Source: Topomyia yanbarensis (Eukaryota > Arthropoda > Insecta > Diptera > Culicidae). Taken from it: DNA of 64,000 nt. Positions 23,205-35,200 of the stretch are shown here, in pieces. Where the stretch lies: NCBI RefSeq assembly GCF_030247195.1, contig NC_080672.1, positions 372,318,166-372,382,165 on the forward strand, read 5' to 3'. The number at the start of each line of letters is the position of its first letter. Position 1 is the stretch's first letter. The position numbers and the translations under genes are program-made. The notes under the pieces are model-generated. The model was given only the letters and a program-made list of their open reading frames with translations, had not been told where the DNA came from and did no database searches.

Positions 23205-26200
23205 ATGGCAGGTGATTTCTCGGGATGTACCGCCCGCAAGAAGAATCGTGCCCAATCGATCGAGTACAATCCGGCTAAGATTGATAACGGAGAAACCTCG
23301 AAGCAGCAGACAAACCCACTGACCACCCGGAGTGGGTTACGGGTGTACAAGATTGTGATTCTGGGTGATGGTGGCGTTGGAAAATCAGGTAACAGCAGGA
23401 AAGCGCATTCGTCTTTGTTGGAAGTGGGTGGTTCTGCTCGGTGGGCTGTGTGTTGTGGGTGGAAAACTTATTACTGAGTGACGTAAATAAAAAAAGGAGA
23501 CGTCCTTCACTGGGACTGAGGAAATTTAGTTGTTTCTGACTAGCGGTGTCCGAACGTAGATCGATTCAAGGTTGAGAGGATAGAACAGTATGTGTGTGTG
23601 CGATTGTTGTGGGGTAGTTTAATGATAACAGAGCAGGCGTAGGAACGGATGGGTTGCGGAGCACGCAGGCAGACGCCTACGCGCTCACAGGTACGATGAC
23701 GAACGGACAGTGCTGGCAGATGGAGTTTTATCATCGGAGGTGTTATTGAACTTAGTCGCAGTGGTGCTGGAGAATTTAAATATTTCAGCAATATCGCAGT
23801 CTGTTAGGAAATAATATCGGTATTTCTACAGTAGGTTGAAGATTATTTTAAAAGCTTATTTTGATTGAATTATCGTTGAAGATTTTAATTTCTTATAGCT
23901 ACACGAATTTTCTGCATGACACATCCTGTAGATGGAAGCACTTCTCTTGCCGCTTTTCGACTCGAGCAATCGACGTATCATTATCAATCACTTTAACCAC
24001 CCATTCCAAATAATCACACTTCAAAACTCCCCCCAATTTGACACTGTTGTTCATTTCAGCTGTCACGCTTCAGTTCGTCAGTCACAGCTTTCTGGACTAT
24101 CACGATCCAACGATTGAGGACTCGTACCAGCAGCAGGCAGTTATCGATGGCGAGGCGGCCCTGCTGGATATACTGGATACGGCCGGACAGGTCGAGTTCA
24201 CTGCCATGCGGGATCAGTACATGCGCTGCGGGGAAGGTTTCATCATCTGCTATTCCGTTACCGATCGGCACAGTTTTCAGGAGGCGTCGGAGTATCGGAA
24301 GCTTATCGCGAGGGTTCGGCTCACCGAGGACATTCCGCTGGTGCTGGTTGCCAACAAGCTAGATCTGCAGTCGCAACGAAAGGTAATGTGTCGAATAATC
24401 TTGACGTTCCGTAAGTGTGCTGTACCGATGAAGGAAGACTGATGGATCGTGTGAATGAAACATTAATTGTTCGCATTTATAAAATGAAATCGAAGGAAAT
24501 ATAGTGTCCGTAGGATCGTCGCATAAGCTCCATCCCAGTTCGCTTGACTGTGCTATCTGTTGAGATAGAAAAATCACAAGTTCGAATGGAATTGTGGGAA
24601 AAGTAGCCAAGTGAAACTTGGTTTAACGCCTATCTTCCAAATATTTGTTTTTGAAGTAGAATACTTCTAACGTTTCAATATAGGGGCCCCGTTTCAAAGT
24701 TTTCTGCCAGAATTTTACCCGATTTTTTAAACGTGAATATCTGCATTTGTACTGAATGAAAAAATAATATTATTACGCTATCTGATTGGAAATATGTACA
24801 ACAATTTTGTATCCAATTCGGTAGTATGTACAATTACTAAAAATAGCGGAAATAATGGATTTTATGAAAATAGTAATTATCTGATCCATGATTGGTTGGT
24901 ACAATTCGCTCAAAAAGCAAGCGTTGCTGGGACTGCCTCTTTTTCATCGAAAGAACTGTGACGGGTATAAAAAGAGAGCACACAAGAAAAATTCGTTAGT
25001 TTGTGTTCTGACGTTGTAAGCGTAGTAGCTGCTGCGTTTCATATCAGCACATTCTTCTATGGTAGGTAATAGATACCATGATTGCCGCCAGGCGCTGATG
25101 ATTCTAATCATGAAATGACGTGACAATTTTTGTATTTCAATATCATGCTATTGACAAGCAAAAATGAACAGATCTCGGAAACGTGAAAACTCCCATACAT
25201 CAGTCAATCTCAGGGATGCCAACGGTACCGATAAACTACATTTTTTTTCGGTATATTTACATTTGTACAAGCCGTACAGCGACGCATCACTACAGCTCTT
25301 GTCAGAATGGTAGCCAAACCGAGTACATTTTCCCGTACAGCAGTAGAATACATTTTTGTTTTGCTGCTGTACTCCGACTGCTCGGTGAGAGTGTGGCGTA
25401 GTAAAGTTTGTTCTCTCGCTTTGTACATTTTTCTCTCCATAGTCAAAGGGAGAGGCCCGCACACGAAAGCGTTGATGCCGGCCGTGGCGTAAATAAGCCG
25501 CATTCATTGTCGTAATTTTTGAATAAAAATATTAAAAAGATTGAAAATATTGAAAAATGTAAAATGAGGAAAGAGAAGCTGTACCGCTCGCGTCTGCTGG
25601 CTGTACTGGGGACAGTAGTTTTTTTGTCATGTTACTGCTTTGCACACAGGCAGCCGTACAGCACTGGGCGTCCTGCACAAGCGAATGACAGCAGCATCGA
25701 GAGAGAAATGAGAATGTAGGCAGAAAAATTACAGCCGCAGAAAAGGTAGGCATTTTGCATCCTTGGTCAATTTATCCCCGGCAGAGCCGTCCATAGGGAG
25801 CAGGTTGGTAATTCAAACGAACACGAAAGTTATAAATAAATGTGCCGCGTGCCTGTTTGAATCAGTTGTTGCTCTTTTGCCAGACAAGCAACATCGTGCT
25901 TATAGTGTCTCGTACGACAGATTTGAGCACCAGCACACTACTCTTCTATGAATGACGTCATCATCGAATATTTAAAGAATATCATTCCTCGAGCGACATC
26001 ATTCTCCCCTCAAACATCGGGCCGTAAAGAACAGCAGGAGCAATCAGGCATGTTGACAATGCGCTGCGATGAGTGCTGCATTTGATCACTGCTACCGCTG
26101 GGGGTGATCCGTGTAACTAGCGCGCGTCTGGAAGAGTTGGCAAATCTCAGTTGAAGCTGACTGCATGTTATTATTGTTAAATTAAAAGCCCTTTTAAGGG

Positions 26201-29200
26201 CTATAACAATAACAAACAATAAAGAACAAATTGGAATTTTTCCAATCATTGATAGCGATAATCCAATTGCGCAATTTAAATTCGTTATTTGTTGCTTGCA
26301 CGTATATTGACAATCTGAAATTTGAAACAATCTGTTATTTGTTTAAATTTATCTTTCCGAAACAATACAAAAATGTTCAGCTACTTAAAATACATTTCCA
26401 GGTTGATCCTGTGATTTATTAAAAATAGTCTTTCGGAAACATAATCCAAAATTCTGCAATGTCAGAAAATTGGAGGATGTGGCAACACTGCCAGCTAGCG
26501 AAAGCCGTACCAAAAAGAATCCGCAAATATTTCTTCGTTATTCTGCATGAAGGCAGTCCTTCCATCATCAGTGCGAAAGTGATAAAAGCCGATGTCACGT
26601 TTCAAGTTATCAGTATTTCATATTAGATGCTGAAGAGAAAGGTTGTTTCTTTTCATTTTGAAATATTTATCTGATGTAAGTAACGTGCGGCTGGAAGAGA
26701 TGGCAAACCTTTTTTTGAAGCTGACTAATTGTTCCATTCTGCATGTTATTTTTGTTAAACCAAAAGCCCTTAGTTAGTTTAGTATTTTTCATTCCATAGC
26801 ACGCGTGATTGTGTATCCCACAAATAGTCCTTTTCAGGATTCCACCAATGGTCCTTTTCAGGACCCCACATACAAAACAGTTAATTTGAATGATTCCCTT
26901 AAAATCGTTCTTTTTAGGACCCCAAATATAAAACATTTCAGAGTTAATGTTTATTAAACCACCGAATATATAAAGATACATATGTTATACTTTCTTCGTT
27001 TACGAATCATTTGATTTATGACCAGCTTGTAAACATTTGATTTGATAGCAGGTATTTAAAGATAGACGTAAGGTTTTGTTTGTGAGCATCATTAATTTAT
27101 GTTCCCATTTCACGGATTTGAATAAAACTTTTTTAGAACTTGAATTTATCACACTATAGGTTATCGATTTTAATTTAAAAATTCAACAATTATCTCTAGT
27201 GAAGAATAGCATGCATGTGTGTAGTTCTGAAACAGTCGATGGCATCAACGGTTTTTAATTTGGCCACGGATAATATTGCTTGCTCATAAAACTGGCTGCA
27301 TTTTTAATGTCATCGTGGTCGTGTCTTGCACACAACACTTATTTTTTTCAGAGCTGAATAAATGGATTGGCGATGGGGTGGTTTGGTGCGAGAACTGCGC
27401 TCTCTTGTTCTTTAAATTATATGTGGCGTCAGGTGCTTGTACAGATAAATTCACCCCGACGCGCATTCCAGTGTGCACCGTGGTGAATTTATCTGTGTGT
27501 TTGTTTCCTCCGGCAAGCCGTAATGCGTACTGGTTGTTTCGTTGTGTAAAGGAGATGGTGTTGGCTTATTGGATACTGATAATATGATTTTCTGTTCATG
27601 ATTTGATACGAGTTACTTCGGAAAGTTTATTTACGAGTTTATAGAGCATTTTTGCACTACCAGGGGAAATTTAAAATACTTGGTCCTCGGAGCAAACTGA
27701 GAAAAAGTTTTACGTATCATCATGTTTTAAACTCAGCTAAATAACGGTCCGGAAAACAGATTAATTGTATCCACATTAAGCCCGGCTTATTTTGTGTGCG
27801 GCTATATGACACAATGTGCTTTTTACTTATTTTGTTTGCGAATATCGCGGCTACACAAATGAAAAGCTCCATTATTGTGAAAACTTCACTCTAAGATACC
27901 TGCTTGGTTAAGGTTCGAGCATATTATTATTTATGAAAACATGGGGTAAAACGCGCCTCCTAAGGAAATATGATCATAGTTTAGCTATAGAACATTAATT
28001 GGGAGAATTTAATAAATATAATTCAACCAACATTTCCCCCTGTAATCGCAATCATAACGCTTTGAAAAATGTTCAAAATTTTAATGATTCACAACAACAA
28101 CGGGACAGAAAGCTCGTTGGACTAACACGTTATTTTGTTTTCTGTTGAGATTTCACAAAAGTGTAGCTTTAAATCGTCTTAGGTTATGCAATTATTAGGT
28201 TTTCAAAACAATTGTTCTGTTTTAGATTAGAAAGATGGGTAGGTAATGTCATACGAATGCTGCAATTTTTACTAATTTCTGAAAGGCGTTATTAAAATAA
28301 GTTATTTCGGTATTTCTAATGGAAATAGAGAAATAACGGTACAAGTATATACGACTCTCTACTGTTGCCAAATGATTTGATTCACTCTCATTATATGCTC
28401 TTTGCAGGGTTACCATATGAGGATAAATATGTTGGAATATTTTAGGTTTCGATGTACGTGTACCGATATTTCGGTATTTCCATTAGAAATAACGAAATGG
28501 CTGGTTTTAATATAACCTATCAGAATATAGTCAAAATTGAAGCATTCGCATTAACATCCTAAAGTGTATTCTACTTCACTCCGGTTATGTCTCCGACATT
28601 ACCCACCCATCTTTTTTTTACTAAAATGCTAAACACACATATGATAATTAGAGATTTTTCGGGCTTTCTGAACATTGTTGTTCATAAACTCTTTGGGCAT
28701 GAAGATAGTCAAATTAAAATTATAATGATTCCGTGCTTTTTTTAGAAGATTTGAGATACTTATAAGAGATACTTTTATTATTAAAAACAAAACTATTATT
28801 TCGAGAGCAGTCGGTTCGTTTTTGTCAATAACGGTGAATAGAGATTACAACAGCTTAAGTTTCGGTGAAAATTTTGATACAATATTCAGTTACCATACTC
28901 TCGGTAGATTTACATTTAACAAAAATACTAAATTTTGATGAGGTGCCGGAGATATATCGTGGTTTGTATCCTGTAGTAACACGGCAAAAATGTCGAAATA
29001 TTTTCAAAATTTTTGGAATTTCAGTGAAACTTGGATTTTTGTAATCTCGGTGGAGCTCAGAATCTCGGATTCTCAATACTATTTTATGATTTTTCTTGCG
29101 ATATTCTATTCTATTTTTTCGTTAAGCAAAGCAGTGCAGTTAGGGTGTCTAATTAAAACCATTAGGCGCTAATTTTTATGCCAGTTGTACAAAAGACTCA

Positions 29201-32200
29201 TTCTTTTGATATGGCCTAAATCCGAATCATCAGTTTATTGAGATCGATTCCATTATGCAAATGCTAGTTTAAAACTGCTATAACCTTGCTTGCAGTCCCG
29301 AAACTAATAGAATTTGTAAATGTAATTAAACTAATAGAAATGGAAAATGCATTTTAAAAGAGATAACTTTAAAGATGTCAGTAGGACTGATTACAGTGGA
29401 TTATTTCTACGCTTAAATGAGCCGCGAATCGCCATCCATGCTTAGAAGTTTCCTTTTGATAACCCTTAAATGCGTGTATATGACGCAATATGGCATTTTT
29501 TCTTCGAGTTCGTGTATTTTTTAGCTTTTGAAATATCTTTTCATCACGAAATTGAGTGCACGCTCTGTTATTTGGTGCTGAATTATTTGGCCGAACAGTT
29601 CAGTTGATTGCGTTATTAGGCCGAAAAGGTCATTAGACTAGCTGAAATTTTGTTTTGCTAAGAACCTGAAAGAGGCTGTCGACTTTGGATCGATCCTCGC
29701 ATTTGTAGGCTGTGTGCTCGAGTCTGGCGTGATGTCTGTCTGTCTGTCTGTGGTAGAATGATGTGTACGTAGATCGATTGTCGCGACGCAATTTGTAATT
29801 ACGCGGTTATTATCCATCGAGTTATCACCCACTTTCGCCAGTGTCGAAATTTTGTACCGCATTACCAGTGACAGTGTTATCCTGTTTAGAAAACCACGGA
29901 ATGAAGCCAAAGTGGATAAAATATTTCTTCAATTACTCGCTCTGGAGCTTACCAACAACAACGCTTTATTCAAGCAGTGTTAACAGTGGTTTAAATCCGT
30001 GATGCGATGTCAGATGAAGTTAGTGCTCCCAAACGGCTTGGTGGAAACTCAGTTTCACAGGAAGTTTCCTTTTGATAACCCTTAAATGCGTGTATATGAC
30101 GCAATATGGCATTTTTTCTTCGAGTTCGTGTATTTTTTAGCTTTTGAAATATCTTTTCATCACGAAATTGAGTGCACGCTCTGTTATTTGGTGCTGAATT
30201 ATTTGGCCGAACAGTTCAGTTGATTGCGTTATTAGGCCGAAAAGGTCATTAGACTAGCTGAAATTTTGTTTTGCTAAGAACCTGAAAGAGGCTGTCGACT
30301 TTGGATCGATCCTCGCATTTGTAGGCTGTGTGCTCGAGTCTGGCGTGATGTCTGTCTGTCTGTCTGTGGTAGAATGATGTGTACGTAGATCGATTGTCGC
30401 GACGCAATTTGTAATTACGCGGTTATTATCCATCGAGTTATCACCCACTTTCGCCAGTGTCGAAATTTTGTACCGCATTACCAGTGACAGTGTTATCCTG
30501 TTTAGAAAACCACGGAATGAAGCCAAAGTGGATAAAATATTTCTTCAATTACTCGCTCTGGAGCTTACCAACAACAACGCTTTATTCAAGCAGTGTTAAC
30601 AGTGGTTTAAATCCGTGATGCGATGTCAGATGAAGTTAGTGCTCCCAAACGGCTTGGTGGAAACTCAGTTTCACAGGTTAATCGAACACCTACTAACGAC
30701 ATGAGTAACATCGAACTCGCTAACTCATGAGATCTCAATTTTCTACCTATAAGCCCTATTTATACTCTCCGTGAAAATGAACGTAAACAAGTGTTGAATA
30801 CCTGCATTGTTCACAGTGGACGACGTCGTGAAAAGTTTCGTCAGCGAACACCGATTTCACGCTCAACTGGCAGTTTACAGTTTGTCAGAATGCAATTTGG
30901 TATTCGAAGGTGAACGTTCACCGTGAACAGCGATGACATTTATGTTCACCACTCCGCATCAATTCCGCCCATCGTCGCGTTTACACTCCCGGTGAACAAG
31001 TGAAATATCCACTGCGAACATATTTCACCGTGGAATATTTAAAATGATCGGGGAATACGAATATTATTACATTGGTTAAATTATATCGAATAATTGTGCA
31101 TGGATTCGCTAAGTATATTAATGAACTATCGTTTAGTTCCATTTTCATCAATTTCTATGCATTAATAAGTGAGATATTGGAAAAAACAATTTGGTTCGCA
31201 TCGAATTCACGTTCATTTTCACCGAGGGTGTAAATAGGCCTATACTCTCGGCGAACAAGTGAAATATCCACTACGAACATATTTAAAATGATAGGGGAAT
31301 GTGAACATTATTGCATTGATTCAATTATATCGAATAATTGTGCATGGATTCGCTATCGTTAATTCCATTTTTAATAATTTCTATGCCATAATAAGCGAGA
31401 TATTGGAAAAAATAATTTGGCGCGCATCGGGTTCACGTTCATTTTCACCGTGTGTGTAAATTGGCTTTATCAGCGTAGCTCTAAACAAGACATCGAAAAT
31501 TTGGGTAACGCTCTCACTGCCTTAGTGGAGAGGTTGAAAGATGATATAACTCGCAATTTCGACAAGTTACGAGAGGAAAACAACACAACATTCGAAGAAC
31601 TCACCGCATCGATTGAGAAGAACACGACTGACCTCGTTACAAGAGGGTAACTCGTCGCTGTTGTGCTATCTTATGACAAACGCCATTTTGGGGTAAACTG
31701 AGTTAGATATGCCACACTACTTGTCTAAAAAATCTCTACAAAGTGGCGTTTTAAGAAATTTGAAATTCTGCTTGGTTACTGAGATATAGCAAGAAACATG
31801 ATGGGAAACTCAAAAACATAGCTTCGCCCGCTTTAACGGTCATTTTAAAAATATTTGTAGTTGGGACTGTGGCCACATTTGAAATTATGGCGCCACTGAC
31901 ATATGAACAAGCATATGGGGGATAGACCACTAGTGAAAAATTGTTCCCAAACCTGAGGGGTGACCCACCAGTAAATATGGATAATAAATGGAGCTAGTGT
32001 TCTGGGAAAATTGTCGGATCGATGTTTTTGAGAGAATTCCCACATAGTGTTATGTCTGTTAGTCTGTTGTTTAAGTTTTAATCTAGAAATCTCGAGTATT
32101 TTTTCAAATGGACGTAAGTAACATTGAGAGGTTCTCTTTGAGGTCTTTCTCTTATGTTCATTACTCGGCCATTTCAACATTTACTACTCTACTCTTTGCA

Positions 32201-35200
32201 TAATATTGTAGGTAAAACCGTCGGCTTTCGATATGTACTGGAAAATTAGTACAAAGTGTTGTAATGACGTCGTAATAAACGAAAGAGAAAGTAAACAAAG
32301 AGAGGCTCTCAATGTTACTTACGTCCATTTGAAAAAGTACTCGAGAAATATAGCATATTTGGCAACACTGTAAACAAAAATAACAATTTTTTCTAGATTC
32401 CCTGACTCATTTCCTTCAAAACGCATCTCACCGATTGTTTTTAGTCCAAATTAAGCCAAAGATATGAATAAAAGTTAATAATTGATGATTTTTTTTCTAT
32501 GGAAAATTTTCCATGCACGATTATGATACGCAAACAAATTTTGTCATCAATGCACACCTATGACACGTGTGAGTGCGACTTTTGTTTACATTTATAGTAA
32601 AAACTCGCAACATAGTCAACCGATCTTCGTGTTATTTGAGATATTAATACAGAATAGATAGAAGCATCAATTGTCTTCTTTGGATTGTTTATATCATTTA
32701 TAAGTTTCAAGATATTCATTCTCAGACTTTAAAAATCGTTTTTCTCGAAGTGTGCTAAATGGCGCTTGTCATAAGATAGCACAACAGCGACAAACTGGCA
32801 TTGTAGGCTGTTATGATTTTATTTTGTAAGTCGTTTGCCGCATTATACAGATCTGCCGAAGATTGGATCTTACTCTCCGTTTTTTTTCGACTGTTCCAGG
32901 TGTGAGCGGAATACACACCAATTTGTTTTCCTTATTTCCCTGTGTTGCATTGTGAGTATATTGGCTTCTATGGCGAACATTATGTGTCTGATCCGACAGA
33001 CTAGGTTCATCAGAAACGTGCCAACTTTTTATCTTTTCCGTTATTTGAGCGCTGCATAACGTGAGGTCCAGTACTTCGCTCCTAATTGCGGTCATAAATG
33101 TAGGTACAACTTCCTTGTTACATACATTGACATCATTTGACGACAGGTATTCTAGTAGGTGCTCACCTCTGGTATTATATCTGTGCTACCCCATATTGTG
33201 TGATGTGCATTGGAATCACATCCAATGATAAAGGGCTGGTTTATGCATCTGCAGTACTTTATGAGGGCATCGATTTCTGAAGGTGGTGCTGCATCCGTAT
33301 CGCCAGGGAAGTGGGCAGATGCGATCACAATCTCCTGCTTTCCCTAGCCATCGGGGCCTCCACTGTTATTGCAACGACGTCTCGTTGAATGAATCCAGTA
33401 ATTGGCGAGAATTTTACTGCTCTGTTTATCAAAACTGCAGCTCTTGGAGTTGGCTGGTCGTTACAATATACTATATTGTGAGCTAAAGAATTTAAGCCAA
33501 AGATTTTGTGCTTATTTGCCACGGCTCCTGTAGAAGAGCGATGTCTAGTCGCTCTTTGGTGAACCTCCGGGCAAGGACGCTTGTGGCACCTTTTGCATGG
33601 TGGAGGTTAATTTGAATGCAGCGAATGCTGCTCATTTTTTCGGTGTTTCTTTACCGTCGATTTTTTGGACCAATGCTTCGTTCTCTTTATTGTACTGATA
33701 GCTAGTCACAGACTGTGTGCTGTTAGACGTTCCAGTGGTCTTTTCTGGTCCAGTATTTGCTTCGGCTCTTGCCGTTTGCGCACCTTTGCCTACGGGAGGT
33801 TTTCGATCCTCTCCTTGCATTTCAGCTCGTGAGCCACATACGGTAGGGTGCTTTTGTGTATTGCTCGTGAGACGGGCTGCCACCGATGCACTCGTTACCG
33901 TTGATCAACGCCAATGATATCGATGTCGTCCGGGAAGCCAAGAAGCATGTGAGATCTCGTGATGACGGATCCGTTCCTTTGTACATCAGATCTTCGTATC
34001 AATAGATTAGAGAGTGCTTCGCCCTCTTTCAATTCATCTAACGTCACAAACGAGTCGGATGTCTCTCAGGTTATTTTGACGCTTGATTTTGACCTATCCA
34101 GCGTCGTACAAATCAGCTTAATCAGTTTTGTCAGAAAATCATGTTCAAGCATTATCTGCTATAGTTCGTTTCGTTTCACTTAATCGAACGCCGCCTTAAA
34201 GTCCACAAACATATGATGAGCCCGCAAGTTGTATTCCTGGAATTTATCCAGAATTTGTCACACGATATAAAATAGGTCCGTCGTTGATCATCCTTTGAGA
34301 AACCCGCATTGGTATTCACGGACAAAGGATTCAGCCAACGGGTGCAGTCTGCTAATCATAACACGAGAGAGTACTTTGAGGATTGTTATGCCTCGGTAGT
34401 TCTTGTACTAGAATTTGTAGTCCTTCTTGATGTTGGGGCATATGAGGCTATCCAACCAATCCATTTCTCCTTCCACCCAAATAATCCCAAATAATGGATT
34501 ACTTCGTGCAGCCGGCCACTCCCGGCCTGTGGCGGATCCAGGAGGGGGCGGAGGTCCTGGTGGTTCGGACCCCCCCCCTCCGAAAATTGTTCACTTGTTG
34601 AGAAATTTTAAATTACTGTCTATTTTAAATTCGTTCTTAATTCTAAAATATGTTAAACCAGGTTTGATCACCAAAACTGATTTTATTTGAATGAGGTTAT
34701 TACATATTACGTATTGCACAACGAACAATTAAAAATCGAAATTTCGGACACCCTCCGATTTTTTTTTCTGGTTCCGCCCCTGCTCCCGGCTTTTAAAAGT
34801 TCGGCCGAGATTTTGTCTTTCCCAACGACATTACTGTTTTTCAGCACTCGGGTAACCTTTCGCACACTCGCTGGAATTGTAGAAATCTATCTCTTGGAGC
34901 CCACATAATTCAAAATTTATCACGGTTATGTTTCAAGCCAGTTTGCACCCTCATGCTTTTGTTTAGCTCACACGCATATTTCGCAGTATCTCTATGGCAC
35001 AACTTTGGCTTAATGCCTCTTACTTAGGACTTACTAGGTGCGTTCCAGTACCAGGAGAAACTGAAAGTATTCCGGAGCAAACATGGTGAAAATCGTTCCG
35101 GCATTCTCTTCTTCTCTATGTTCTTTTTATAGTAGCAAACCGTAGTAAACACGTAGTTTTTGCTCATGTTTGCTCCGAAGCAACGTCCGTGTACTGGAAC

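Noticed and set aside
25148..25753. Several overlapping frames of 60-119 codons on both strands in Ric intron 2
   Set aside because: Many frames in a modestly GC-rich stretch, with no recognisable domain, splice context or conservation evidence.
29638..30526. Two identical 90-codon - strand frames 616 bp apart
   Set aside because: Their identity is explained by the perfect tandem duplication; the frames run against the coding-like direction and show no motifs.
29445..30676. The 616 bp units as a pair of LTRs of an LTR retrotransposon
   Set aside because: The units are directly adjacent with no internal region, do not start TG or end CA, and carry an ORF start, so an LTR pair is unlikely.
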